Shown: piece after piece, positions 18,670-29,062 of the stretch | Numbering within the stretch: position 1 is the stretch's first letter | Layout of the letters: the number at the start of each line of letters is the position of its first letter | Origin: Tiliqua scincoides | Taxonomy: Eukaryota; Chordata; Lepidosauria; Squamata; Scincidae | Length of the DNA: 64,000 nt | NCBI RefSeq assembly: GCF_035046505.1 | Contig: NC_089821.1 | Coordinates: 8,300,218 to 8,364,217 of the forward strand | Reading direction: 5' to 3' | Position numbers and translations under genes: made by a program | The notes under the pieces: generated by a model | Told to the model about the DNA's origin: nothing | The model's database searches: none | What the model saw: only the letters and a program-made list of their open reading frames with translations

Positions 18670-20245
18670 CAGCCATAAGAACATAAGAACATAAGAACAG
18701 CCCCACTGGATCAGGCCATAGGCCCATCTAGTCCAGCTTCCTGTATCTCACAGCGGCCCACCAAATGCCCCAGGGAGCACACCAGATAACAAGAGACCTC
18801 ATCCTGGTGCTCTCCCCTACATCTGGCATTCTGACTTAACCCATTCCTAAAATCAGGAGGTTGCGCATACACATCATGGCTTGTACCCCATAATGGATTT
18901 TTCCTCCAGAAACTTGTCCAATCCCCTTTTAAAGGCGTCTAGGCTAGACGCCAGCACCACATCCTGTGGCAAGGAGTTCCACAGACCGACCACGCGCTGA
19001 GTAAAGAAATATTTTCTTTTGTCTGTCCTAACCCGCCCAACACTCAATTTTAGTGGATGTCCCCTGGTTCTGGTATTATGTGAGAGTGTAAAGAGCATCT
19101 CCCTATCCACTCTGTCCATCCCCTGCATAATTTTGTATGTCTCAATCATGTCCCCCCTCAAGCGTCTCTTTTCTAGGCTGAAGAGGCCCAAACGCCGTAG
19201 CCTTTCCTCATAAGGAAGGTGCCCCAGCCCCGTAATCATCTTAGTCGCTCTCTTTTGCACCTTTTCCATTTCCACTATGTCTTTTTTGAGATGCGGCGAC
19301 CAGAACTGGACACAATACTCCAGGTGTGGCCTTACCATAGATTTGTACAACGGCATTATAATACTAACCGTTTTGTTCTCAATACCCTTCCTAATGATCC
19401 CAAGCATAGAATTGGCCTTCTTCACTGCTGCCGCACATTGGGTCGACACTTTCATCGACCTGTCCACCACCACCCCAAGATCTCTCTCCTGATCTGTCAC
19501 AGACAGCTCAGAACCCATCAGCCTATATGTGAAGTTTTGATTTTTTGCCCCAATGTGCATGACTTTACACTTACTGACATTGAAGCGCATCTGCCATTTT
19601 GCTGCCCATTCTGCCAGTCTGGAGAGATCCTTCTGGAGCTCCTCACAATCACTTCTGGTCTTTACCACTCGGAAAAGTTTGGTGTCATCTGCAAACTTAG
19701 CCACTTCACTGCTCAACCCTGTCTCCAGGTCATTTATGAAGAGGTTGAAAAGCACCGGTCCCAGGACAGATCCTTGGGGCACACCGCTTTTCACCTCTCT
19801 CCATTGTGAAAATTGCCCATTGACACCCACTCTCTGCTTCCTGGCCTCCAACCAGTTCTCAATCCAGGAGAGGACCTGTCCTCTAATTCCCTGACTGTGG
19901 AGTTTTTTCAGTAACCTTTGGTGAGGGACCGTGTCAAACGCCTTCTGAAAGTCCAGATATATAATGTCCACGGGTTCTCCCGCATCCACATGCCTGTTGA
20001 CCTTTTCAAAGAATTCTATAAGGTTTGTGAGGCAAGACTTACCCTTACAGAAGCCATGCTGACTCTCCCTCAGCAAGGCCTGTTCGTCTATGTGTTTTGA
20101 GATCCTATCTTTGATGAGGCATTCCACCATCTTACCCGGTATAGATGTTAGGCTGACCGGCCTATAGTTTCCCGGGTCCCCCCTCTTTCCCTTTTTAAAA
20201 ATAGGCGTGACATTTGCTATCCTCCAATCTTCTGGCACAATCTTC
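18670..20245 (-). mobile_element. CR1-clade LINE, long recent 3' copy
   Basis: It runs from the tail (three CATAAGAA units at 18674-18700) through a 3' UTR with a single tail unit to an open RT frame ending at 18874. It is truncated at the 5' side near 20245, where it meets a tRNA-type SINE. Over the shared ~1.25 kb it is almost identical to the copy at 40243-41500, so both are young. Confidence 0.93.
18874..20240 (-). CDS. CR1 reverse transcriptase, partial (C-terminal ~455 residues)
   Basis: This is part of the CR1 ORF2 polyprotein, which nicks target DNA and reverse-transcribes the LINE RNA. The open frame spans 471 codons (to 20289), but only from about residue 17 (IVPEDWRIANVTPIFKKG) is it CR1. 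Visible RT blocks are NYRPVSLTSIPGK (41-53), QHGFCKGKSCLTNL (77-90), YLDFQKAFDT (111-120), SGVPQGSVLGPVLF (168-181) and the catalytic FADD (199-202). Next come YCVQFWSPHLKKDI..VQKRATKMI and the C-terminal LPQDVV..DAFKRGLDKFLEEK. The N-terminal AP-type endonuclease is missing because of 5' truncation. The frame has no stop or shift within the remaining RT, which fits recent insertion. It is not a host gene. Confidence 0.93.
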
Positions 20246-20440
20246 TGGCCAAGACGCTTCTTGCTCACCCCAAGAGCAGGTGGAATCACTCAGCTCGGCT
20301 TGTCAGCTGCTTCAAGGTCTCGCCATTCTCAGCCGTTCAGGGAGCTGCCGGTGTCCTCGAACTGGCGATCTTCTGATGTTATCTTTGGGCTAACGGAGGC
20401 TCTACCCTCTAGACCAGACCTCCTGCCCCCCTTTCCCCCC
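20246..20440 (-). mobile_element. tRNA-derived SINE joined to the CR1 5' end
   Basis: On the minus strand the head GGAGGTCTGGTCTAGAGGG (A-box-like TGGTCTAGAGG), then CGCCAGTTCGAGGACAC (B-box-like), GACCTTGAAGCAGCTGAC and CTGCTCTTGGGGTGAGC, fits a lizard tRNA-type SINE as I remember the family. It runs straight into CR1 sequence. A 12-bp direct repeat, CAATCTTCTGGC, lies at the junction (20225-20236 and 20238-20249). Confidence 0.55.
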
Positions 20441-20574
20441 CCTTCCTTAGTTGTCACCCCTTGCCTTTCTTTTAGACTGTGTTTAAAAAGCAGTGGCCTG
20501 GTTTTTTAATTCTATTTGGTTCTGTGCGTACTTGTGTACTTTTGTGTGTATGCATGTGTGGTATAGTTGTTCAG

Positions 20575-20745
20575 GAAGATCTGAGTTCCTGATCAGACAT
20601 GAAGCTTCCTGGGTGAACCTTTGGCCAGTCACTCTCTCTCGGCCTGACCTACCTCACAGGGTTGTTATGAGGACAAAAGAAGAGAAGGAAAGGTGTACAC
20701 TGCCCTGACCTCCTAGGAGGAAGGGTGATATAAATATGTGAAAAA
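20575..20745 (+). mobile_element. SINE with MIR/L2-like 3' part
   Basis: The segment aagatctgagttcctgatc..ggccagtcactctctctcgg, then ctacctcacagggttgttatgagg and ggaagggtgatataaat, has the body and 3' end of a MIR/CORE-related tRNA SINE. It is the same class as 15340-15566 in the opposite orientation. Confidence 0.7.
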
Positions 20746-20924
20746 AAATTACGAAATATATATCAGAATCTATAATAAAAGTGATAGAACCCACCAGTAA
20801 GGGCTACAAAACAAGGGCAAGCATGTATTTGGATATCAGACATCAGTCAACAACCAAAACATTTCTGGATGCATATAAACTTTCCCTAATGGGACAAATA
20901 GCATCTTGGGGTGTGAAATCTGGT

Positions 20925-21155
20925 GTGCTCCCTGGGGCATTTGGTGGGCCGCTGTGAGATACAGGAAGCTGGACTAGATGGGCCTATGGTCTGATCCAGT
21001 GGGGCTGTTCTTATGTTCTTAACTACAATTCCCAGGAGGCCTTGCAGGTCTCTTGTTATCTGGTGTGCTCCCTGGGGCATTTGGTGGGCCGTTGTGAGAT
21101 ACAGGAAGCTGGACTAGATGGGCCTATGGTCTGATCCAGTGGGGCTGTTCTTATG
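20925..21155 (+). repeat. Two CR1 tail units with linker
   Basis: The two tails (20925-21022 and 21058-21155) are joined by AACTACAATTCCCAGGAGG and CCTTGCAGGTCTCTTG. No RT coding sequence precedes them, so this is a tail-only copy, truncated at the 5' end within the first unit (starts at CTGGTGTGCTCC). It is the smallest complete example of the linker-plus-tail arrangement. Confidence 0.9.
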
Positions 21156-21304
21156 AGGGAAGTGGCAAATGATTTTCACAGGCAAAATAGTATGGTGAAC
21201 AGAGCGAAGCCCCTTCTCACTTTGTCAACGTCCTAATCTTAATTCAGACCCCTCCCAGATGCTTTTTACAAAAATGCAGAAAGATGACAGAGATGCCTTA
21301 ATAT

Positions 21305-21942
21305 CAGTGGTGTCACTATGCAGGTGCAGGAGTTGCGGATCACACCAGGTGACACCAGAAGGGAGGGGATGACACTCCTCCCGGCCAAAATTGTGAAAAC
21401 CTTGTTATTTACTAATTATGCCATTTACTAATAATACCATCATGTTATATATTACTTGATGGGTAATTTAACACAGAACGCAATGAAACAAACCACATTG
21501 AAATATCTTTATTGTATTAAATATTATGGCCAATTCACCAGAAAAACAAAACACAACTCCTTATGTAGCAAAAGGTCGACTTCCTTAACTCAAAACGGAC
21601 CAATGAGACTGATTGTTCCAAGAGCGAATGAAGTGTTATTATGACCCAGCAGGGAACCAATAAGGTGCCAGTATGGGACAGTTTTCATTTCCACGTATCA
21701 GAGCTAATACTAGAATTCTTTTCCAGTTGTGTGTCATCATGTTGACATGCTAGTTAGGATTGCGCTGTAAATGAATAAAGTGAATGGGGGTTACACCAAC
21801 TCCAGTGATGCTACTGAATTTAGGTTGTGCGTATGATATCGTTATTTATTTTGTATGGTCTGGTCAGGGAGAAGCTCTATCATAGGGGTGACGCAATGTG
21901 CTCTTGCACCACCAGGTGATGCAAACCCTAGTGTCACCTCTG
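21305..21942. mobile_element. hAT element (CAGTGGTGTCACTA ends)
   Basis: The left end CAGTGGTGTCACTATGCAGG pairs with the right end CCCTAGTGTCACCTCTG. Flanks cttaatat (21297-21304) and cttgatat (21943-21950) match at 7 of 8 positions. Subterminal caccaggtgacacc and caccaccaggtgatg also mirror. The 638-bp interior is AT-rich and shows no transposase. Confidence 0.75.
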
Positions 21943-22003
21943 CTTGATATACCACTTATGTCTGCATTCTCAAGTGCTCCAATTATCCCATCTTGGCTTA
22001 GAG

Positions 22004-22324
22004 CAGGGGTCTCCAAACCCCAGCCTGGGGGCCAGATGCGGCCCACAGCAAACCTCTTTCTAGCCCGCGGCCAACTTCTTGTCCCCTGAAAGCCTCTGGT
22101 CCACTCAACTGAACATGACCAGAACTTTGCTCTGATTGTGTCTGGAGGGTGTTCTGAGGGCCAAAAAGGTTGAATGAATGAGCCCATTCATTCATTTATT
22201 CACTCATCTAAGTTCCATTTCTAATTTGTTTATTTGAATTTTATATTTAAACTTTTTTTCCGGCCCTCCACACCACGCCAGATATTTGATGTGGCCCTCT
22301 GGCCAAAAGGTTTGGAGACCCCTG
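22004..22324. mobile_element. hAT MITE (CAGGGGTCTCCAAAC family)
   Basis: It starts CAGGGGTCTCCAAACCCC and ends GGTTTGGAGACCCCTG, 321 bp, flanked by perfect GCTTAGAG duplications at 21996-22003 and 22325-22332. The interior has an AATG/ATTC short repeat. Sister copies are at 45169-45542 and 54190-54541. Confidence 0.92.
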
Positions 22325-22329
22325 GCTTA

Positions 22330-22740
22330 GAGGCTTCTGGCAGTGTTATATAAATATGAGGCATTGCACCCCTTTTCAAATGTCTCTTTTGCACACAAGT
22401 ATGTGGCTCTTTGGTTTTTAAATGGCTGCCATTCATTATCAAGTTGTACCTTGTCCCTACTAATAGAACCTGAAATATTTACATGGTCTGTGCTCAGCAA
22501 TGAGTTGTCCTGAATTAGATGTTCCCCAGTCCCTCAGGCTTTCCCCTTCAAGTCTGTTTAAAAGCTGTGCTCGAATATTTTTTTATGTTCAGCGTCAGCA
22601 GCCTCATTCTATTGTGGTTCAAGTGGAGTCTGTCTCTTTTGTACAGATCTCGTGAATACTTTTTAAAACTTTTTCTAGGTTACAACTATAGGACAAGTGA
22701 TTGTTTGCAGTGTGTTTGGTTTCCTGAAATTACCCAGCCG
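22330..22740. other. Nothing recognised
   Basis: I see no shared repeat or coding motif in this interval between two hAT elements. Confidence 0.35.
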
Positions 22741-22744
22741 GATA

Positions 22745-23013
22745 CAGAGGCGTAAAACACTATGCCAGCGCCTGGATTGTGATGTCACATGACACAGTGA
22801 TATCACTTCCAGGTTCTCCCCAGAAGAAGCACTCACAGCAGTGACTTTGTGCCCCCCCCCGTTCTTTCTCCTGTAGAGGCTCCCCTACAGGGGCATAAAG
22901 CCACCAGCACCTCTTCCAAAACTAGGCCAGAGCATCAGGGGCAGTCATGCACCCCTCTGGCATGTGGCGCCCAGGGCAGGTGCCCCTCAGGCTCCACCCT
23001 AGTTACGCCTCTG
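22745..23013. mobile_element. hAT-like MITE (CAGAGGCGTAA ends)
   Basis: CAGAGGCGTAA at the left and TTACGCCTCTG at the right are inverted repeats. The flanks gccggata and gctgaata match at 6 of 8. A related worn right end (ggttacagctctg) lies at about 42050-42064. Confidence 0.65.
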
Positions 23014-23081
23014 GCTGAATATCTACTGTTGATCACTCATCTTGCTTTACCAAGACCAAAAATAAAAGTGATGTAATAGAC

Positions 23082-23438
23082 CAGGGGTGTCAAACATAGG
23101 GCCCAGGGGCTAGATGTGGCCCATGGAAGCTTATTATTTGGCCCTCAGGTTCTCTCAGCATCACCAGCAGCTGCTCATCAGCTGAACTCAGATGTCACTG
23201 CTGACAGGGTGGCCTACATGATAATTGGGCTCTCCCATATCTTGAAAACATGGTCAAGATTTGCATATTTTCTCTTCTGCCAATTGCAGCTGATGACTTC
23301 CTAAGTGAAAAAAGTTCTTATTTATGGTCATGACTTGCTTAATGATGTCACTTCCTGCTTGGTGACATTGCTTCCAGCCTTCAGTAGGCATCATGAATGC
23401 TATTTTGGCCCGCTGCATGAAATGAGTTTGACACCCAT
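23082..23438. mobile_element. hAT MITE (CAGGGGTGTCAAAC family)
   Basis: It starts CAGGGGTGTCAAACATAGG and ends GAGTTTGACACCCATG, 357 bp, flanked by taatagac and caatagac (7 of 8). The interior includes ggcccagg..gatgtggcccatgg and ttttggcccgctgcat. Confidence 0.85.
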
Positions 23439-23699
23439 GCAATAGACCGACATATAGCAAATTTGAGAGGGCTATTTTGAGAGGGACTGGGACAGAGATG
23501 AAAGGGTTAAGTATCCCCTCTCTGCATACCTTGATCTGAGTACTCCCCCCTCCCCCACAAAGGTGATATTTTAATTAAGAAAAAAGGAAAATTGAAATTA
23601 TACTGTTAGCATGCTTCCTGTTTTGACCCACAGTGGCACAATGAGGTACACCCAAAAAGTATGCTTAGAGTGTTCTATAGAATATAGTATTCTATATTG
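23439..23699. other. Nothing recognised
   Basis: Short unique interval between hAT elements. Confidence 0.35.
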
Positions 23700-24160
23700 C
23701 AGTGGTTCTCAAACATTTTAGCACTGGGACCCACTTTTTTGAAAGACAATCTGACAGGACCCACCAGAAGTGATGTCATTAACTTGGAAGATACAGGAAG
23801 CTGGACTAGATGGGCCTATGGCCTGATCCAGTGGGGCTGTTCTTATGTTCTTATGAAGTGATGTAATGGCTGGAAGTGACATCATCAAGCAGGAACATTT
23901 TTAGCACCCCCCCATATGACAAAATCAAATCAATTACATAAGTAAATTAAAAGTTTGCAATAAGTTAAAAAACTATTTAAATAAAGAACCCTCCTAAGCA
24001 TCCTGATCAGTTGCTAATCTGTTTTTTAATAATCCCCAAGCATCCCAAAGGCTGCAATCCAGACTTTAAAAATAAAATACACATTGAAATGAATGGAGAC
24101 CCACCTGAAATTGGCTTGGAACCAGCTGGTGGGTCCCAACCCACCGTTTGAGAAACACTG
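23700..24160. mobile_element. hAT element (CAGTGGTTCTCAAAC family) with a CR1 tail inside
   Basis: CAGTGGTTCTCAAACATTTTAG at the left pairs with CCGTTTGAGAAACACTG at the right. Flanks ctatattg and ctgtatag match at 6 of 8. The interior repeats ggacccacttt / gggtcccaacccacc in inverted order. A 65-bp CR1 tail sits at 23791-23855. Confidence 0.75.
23791..23855 (+). mobile_element. Very short CR1 tail insertion
   Basis: It holds only the last ~65 bp of the CR1 3' UTR (ATACAGGAAGCTGGACTAG ... TTCTTATGTTCTTATG), placed inside a hAT element. It shows how short a 5'-truncated copy can be while keeping the 3' end the LINE needs. The aagtgatgt word occurs shortly before and directly after it. Confidence 0.88.
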
Positions 24161-24168
24161 CTGTATAG

Positions 24169-24870
24169 GATAGAATGATACTCCGTTGAGATGAGATTAG
24201 AAAGTCTTGTTCTCGAAACCAAAATCTTAAAGGGTTTCTTTTGCACTGTTCTCTCTAAATGCCCCGGTGGGCACATACACCTGCAATTGTCTCTTCACAT
24301 TTTGAAGTGACACCAAAAAGTCCATGCTGCCCTCGTGTCAAGACATCCCTGCCCGTTCTGCTTGTCTGCTGTTGCTGGATTCTGCAGCCTGCCTGGGAGG
24401 AACTGCCTGTGGCAAATCTGGGTGTAAAGACTTAGAGACATCTTCAGTTCCTATTGTTTCATTCACCGCCGCCAGCTCTCCCCAACCCCGACCCCCACAG
24501 TCCAACACACTTTTTCTGTGCCAGCACACTTGCACATTACTATTTCTGGTCAATATTCCCTTGAAGGATGTCCTGTTCCCAGCATATTTGGCTTTGAGCT
24601 GAGGAGCTGATCTGCTGGCAACAGCATATCTGTTATTGGTTTGGGGCAGGGAAATTCTGCTTGTTCACCAGTTCTCTCGATATTGGCTTCCCACTCGCAT
24701 GCCCGCTTCCGTCGAAGTTTTGACGGGCTGAAACATTTGAACGCAAGGCTGACTTCTTTCAGGTTAATCCAAGTGCTTATTGCCTCTCATCCTCTAGCTC
24801 TCTATGAAGTGATAAGAGTGTTTACTCTTTACTTACACACAGGATTTATCAAATTATTGAATCTCTATTC
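24169..24870. other. Nothing recognised
   Basis: Mixed unique sequence. Several short open frames show no family motif. Confidence 0.4.
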
Positions 24871-25474
24871 CAGTGGTACTCAAACTGGTGGGTCACAACC
24901 CACCAGCCCGTGTAACACTGCCCCTTTCCCTTTAAGGGGCAGGGCAGGGGGAAAGCAGTGAAGCAATCCCCAGGATCGTACCACTGCAGGGGTTGGGGGT
25001 CTTTTTTTCTAACAGAACTTACCTGTGGGTGTGGGGAGCCCTGCTGAGCACTCTGCAGGATGCCCTGCAGCTTGCAAACAGTGAAAGTTGCAATCTTGAC
25101 CCACTTCTGGTTTTGTGATCACCACTAGAAAGTGGGTTGCGATCACTATTTAAACTGTTTACAAGCTGCGGGGAGCCTTGCAGAGCAGTCCATGGGACTC
25201 CCTGCACCCCTCCCCCAAACCCTGGCAGGAGGTAAGTTCTGTTAGAAAAAAAGCCCCTCTTCCCCTGCAGTGGTGCGATCCTAGGGATTGCATCACTGCT
25301 TTCCCCCTGCCCTGCCCCTTAAAGGGAAAGGGGCAGTGTTACACAGGCTGTTGGGTTGTGACCCACCAGTTTGAGTACCACACACAATCCTAAGGATTGT
25401 GCAATCCTGAGGATTGTGTTGCTGCCTTTATCCCTGACTGCACAAGCTTACCTTGGGAAGTTTGAGAACCTCTG
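24871..25474. mobile_element. hAT element with a long internal foldback
   Basis: It starts CAGTGGTACTCAAACTGG and ends AGTTTGAGAACCTCTG, flanked by ctctattc (24863-24870) and ctgtattc (25475-25482), 7 of 8. Inside, 24880-25040 and about 25215-25380 are long inverted arms (for example ctgcccctttccctttaagg against its complement, and ttctaacagaacttacct against aggtaagttctgttag), so most of the element can form one hairpin. Confidence 0.82.
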
Positions 25475-25486
25475 CTGTATTCTGAC

Positions 25487-25722
25487 CAGTGACTTAGCTA
25501 AGGCATCACTTGGAGGTATAAGAATTTTAAACACCCCCCCATATGCCAAACACCCCCAAAAACTCTTTAAAAAACCCTCCAAATGACATTTTAGAGGTCT
25601 CCGAAAGGCAGTTCTGGTGATTGCCAAAAACAAGAAATGCCTTTCAAAGGCCTTTAAGACACCCTCTCAAGACATGGTACCTGGGGCAGTGTACTCCTCT
25701 GCCCCCCTTAGCTATGCCACTG
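25487..25722. mobile_element. hAT MITE (CAGTGACTTAGC ends)
   Basis: It starts CAGTGACTTAGCTAAGG and ends CCTTAGCTATGCCACTG, 236 bp, with perfect ATTCTGAC duplications at 25479-25486 and 25723-25730. Its left duplication overlaps that of the preceding element. Confidence 0.92.
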
Positions 25723-25730
25723 ATTCTGAC

Positions 25731-26535
25731 AAACTCAAATCCCAACTGATCAACATTTGGACTCTTCACACATTATATTATAAACAGGTATGCAATGTGA
25801 ATGACTGTTCCTGGGTTCAAATTTTGCAAATCAACATGTATGCTAGACACAAATTGTAAATGCACTGAATGGAAGATTTGATAAATTGGACCTAGGTACT
25901 GACTAACCATTATTGTACTTAAGTGCACAGATGCAGCCATACACAATTGTAGGTACAAAGGACAGCTCTGTTATCCAGCCTTTTGAGGGATATTTGGAGC
26001 CTCAGGAAAGAAGTTGTTCAGGGCTTCACATCCTAGCCAGCCGTCCTTACTCTCTACTGATCTGACCTTGTGAAATAACATGAAGCGGTGACTTCAGCAG
26101 ATTGTGAAAAGGAGATGCCATTTCCTTCCGCCGGCCTTCTTCTTGCTGTGCCCTGAATCAAACGAGCAGGGTCGATATATCTATTGGACATTTTGCTTCA
26201 GGTGTCAAAAAACGTCTGGGGTTAGAGCTGGACCTTCAAGTCACATTCAGCGTTCTCGTGGCTGGGCTGTACAAAGCCCACAGAGATTTGTCAATTACGG
26301 CTTCCTCAGGCATGGTGTGTCAGTCAAGGACATCACAGGGATCCCATTCCCTTATCTGCCCTCTCCCTCTTTTATTGAAGAGCTTGGCAGGAAAGGGAAG
26401 GGAAGGAATTCCTGGACATGGTCCCTGGAGAGACGTATCCTCCAGTAATTATCTTCAGGAATTACCTTCCACCTGTCCTCACCCCTCAAGAGTTCAGAAC
26501 GTTTCTATAGCCAATTCATAAGAGTTACTCCAGTA
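25731..26535. other. Nothing recognised
   Basis: Unique-looking sequence. The open frames at 26104-26521 have no recognisable domain. Confidence 0.4.
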
Positions 26536-26539
26536 AATG

Positions 26540-26716
26540 TGGAGCTATGTGGTTTGCTGTCTTCTCCTGTTTTATTTGCAGTTTTTAGCCATTGGGATTT
26601 GGGGTTTTATTGCATTTTATTGAAATGGTCGTATTGAAATTTGTTGTTAGGTGCTGTGAATGTCCCATTTGATGGTAGGAAAGGCAGGATGTAAATATTT
26701 TAAATAAATAAAAGTC
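26540..26716 (+). mobile_element. L2-type LINE 3' end fragment
   Basis: The text ttttattgcattttattg..gttaggtgctgtgaatg, then gtaggaaaggcaggatgtaaat and aaataaataaa, is the non-coding 3' end typical of L2-clade copies in this window. Confidence 0.6.
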
Positions 26717-26977
26717 ATGGGATGTGGTTACATTTTTTCTGTCTGAGGTTCACATGACACATGATGTTAAATCTGTCTTGTACCGCCACCTTTCATCCTT
26801 CCTAGGGGAAACAGCAACTGCAGGGACCCCCAACTGCATTTGGCATAGGCTAGGGGTTAAGTGCTCCCTTCCAATCTGGATTTCTTCCAATAGCAGTTCT
26901 TAAAAAGAGGAGGAGGAGGAAGAAAACTGAAAAATGAAGTTGCACTTTTAAAGCCTGTGTTGTTTGGTTCTAAGATG

Positions 26978-27423
26978 GGCCCAATCCTGGCCTTGCATTA
27001 TGCTGATGGATCTTGTGGTCTCACAAGATGCTAGGGCCACCATCAGTGGATCTGCTCTGCCATTCTTTGGTTCACTGCTGATGGTACAGTAGCCAGTGAA
27101 CCCCTGACGGTGGCATCAGGTCTCAGAATCTCCTCTGTCATTGGTAATTTGGCAGCAGAGTACACGTCCATAGATACCAGATCCAATCCCATTTTCTCAG
27201 CCCAAACCTGACCCCAGAGGCTCCTTAGCCTTACACCAGCTATAAAGCTGGTATAGGTCTGAGTAGACCCACTGGAGGACCAGGTGGCCTATGGAGATGT
27301 AAGTAAAAATGTCCTTTACTTACCTCTCATTGGCTGCATAGTTCCTGGTCAGCCTATAGCATTAATCTCACACTGCACTGGTGACACTGCACACTCTGAA
27401 CCAGCCCTAGATAGGACTGGGCC
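26978..27423. mobile_element. GGGCCCAATCC-type element, long form
   Basis: It starts GGGCCCAATCCTGGCCTTGC and ends CTAGATAGGACTGGGCC, about 445 bp. The interior (ggagatgtaagtaaaaatg / tactta cctctcattggc) is shared with 42536-43005. There is no coding capacity. Confidence 0.7.
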
Positions 27424-27511
27424 ATATATCAAGTATCCATTCATTGTTAAAGCAGGACTTTTAACCTAGTGTTTTTTTTTTTTTTTTCAGCTAGAACATA
27501 GAGCTCTGCTT

Positions 27512-27771
27512 CAGTGGTGTGGCTACAGGGAAGACAGCATGGTAAGTACTGCAGGAGCCACAATACTCAATATAAGCCCCTCCCACTCAATATAAGCCCC
27601 TCCCACTCACCTTCAGAGCCATTCCAGGCAGTGACAGCAATATGCAGACTCTCCTGAGTGCTGCCATTGCTGCCTGGAATGGCTCTGATGGCGAGTGGGA
27701 GGGGCTGTTTACATGGCACATTGCAGTGTCCGCAATACTTACCGTGCCATGCCCCTGTAGCTACACCACTG
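27512..27771. mobile_element. hAT MITE (CAGTGGTGTGGCTACAGGG ends)
   Basis: Left CAGTGGTGTGGCTACAGGG pairs with right CCTGTAGCTACACCACTG. Both arms continue with gtaagtactgcagg / gtgtccgcaatacttac and a central gccattccaggcag / ctgcctggaatggc palindrome. The target duplication is weak. Confidence 0.78.
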
Positions 27772-28097
27772 CCCTGCCGCATTGCTCAGTGTGATGGTAC
27801 GTTTGCAACTCCTGAAAACAAGGCTTGATCTGTCTTGTATGTCTGTATTCTTGCCTATTCTACAAAGGGAAAAGATGGAGATTGAGGAAAGAGATGACAG
27901 ACAATGGAAATGTAGCATCAGGTGGACATTATGGGGTACATTCCCGATATTGGATGCAGTTTTTGGGAAACTTCTATTTATTTTTTAAGAGCAAAAAAAA
28001 AAAATTTAGACACTATTTACTCTTCTCTCTAATTGGTACCCAGAAAGCATCCACTATTGCTGCTTCCCACTTTAAATAATAAAAGCTTTCTCTAGAT

Positions 28098-28557
28098 CAG
28101 GGGTGTCCAAAGTTTTTGGCAGGGGGGCCACATCAGCTCTCTGACACTGTGTCAGGGGCCGGGGGGGAATTAATTTACATTTAAAATTTTAATAAATTTA
28201 CATAGGTTTACATAAATGAATATATTAAAGATGAAATATGAATGAATGAAGGTCTTGCAATAGCTCAAGGCCTATAAAAGGCCTTGCACAAAGCAAGGCT
28301 GGCCTTTCCTTTGCTGCTGCTACTGCATCAGAGACATGAAACAGCAAGCAGTGGAGGAAGCCCTCATGCCACAGCTCATGCAAGAGGTCAAACAGTTGCC
28401 CTCATGCTGAGAGCAGTTGCATTGGGCTAGTGTGGGCTAGTGCGGGCTCCAACAAATCTACGGAGGGCCAGAGGCTCATTGGAGACTCAATGGGGCCCCC
28501 CATTGAGAGGCCTCGAGGGTCGCAAGTGGCCCCAGGGCCACGGTTTGGGCACCCCTG
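28098..28557. mobile_element. hAT MITE (CAGGGGTGTCC family), 460 bp
   Basis: It starts CAGGGGTGTCCAAAGTTTTTG and ends GGTTTGGGCACCCCTG, flanked by perfect CTCTAGAT duplications at 28090-28097 and 28558-28565. It is closely related to 61517-61975 (459 bp). An internal palindrome, AGGCCTATAAAAGGCCT, contains a TATA-box-like core at about 28269-28285. Confidence 0.93.
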
Positions 28558-28565
28558 CTCTAGAT

Positions 28566-29060
28566 TACCACTAAAGACTCTCCCCTGCCCCCCCAGTTGT
28601 GTACCAGAATGAGAAAATGAGAGAATGAGAAAATGTAGAATACTATGTCGAATACATTGTAGAATAATGTAGAATGTAGAATAAATGTAGAATACTATGA
28701 AGTGCTTCAAGGTAAGTTTAATAGGACTGAAATTTGCAGGAGGGAAAGTGGAGATGGATGGGATGTGCGATACAGTCTGCCTGTACAACAATGCAACAGA
28801 GAGGGGAATATTTCACAAAGCCTAAAGCAAAAAATAGAATTTTATACATTGTGAGTGGGAACCGTATGATTTAATAATGACGTGAAGAAGGAAGAATATG
28901 AAAGAATGAGAGTAATGGCCAACATGCCAAAACACACTCATGACTGATGATGTTGGGTTGAACTTTATTTCTCCTGAGATTTCTGTCTCAACAAGATGGT
29001 GCTAATGTGCCCTCAGGGTGGCTTACATTATAATAAACCAGAAACACAAATAAAATCCAT
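28566..29060. other. Mostly unrecognised; weak L2-tail remnant
   Basis: A gtgccctcagggtggcttac word at about 29007-29026 resembles the reverse of an L2-type tail. A gaatgtagaat repeat lies at 28625-28700. Confidence 0.3.
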
Positions 29061-29062
29061 CA

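Noticed and set aside
19219-19809. 196-codon plus-strand open frame, repeated at 40784-41374
   Set aside because: It is the antisense of the CR1 RT frame. Its preservation in both copies only reflects the near-identity of the two LINEs.
26104-26521. Possible host exon
   Set aside because: No recognisable domain, and no convincing acceptor or donor pair that would keep the frame.
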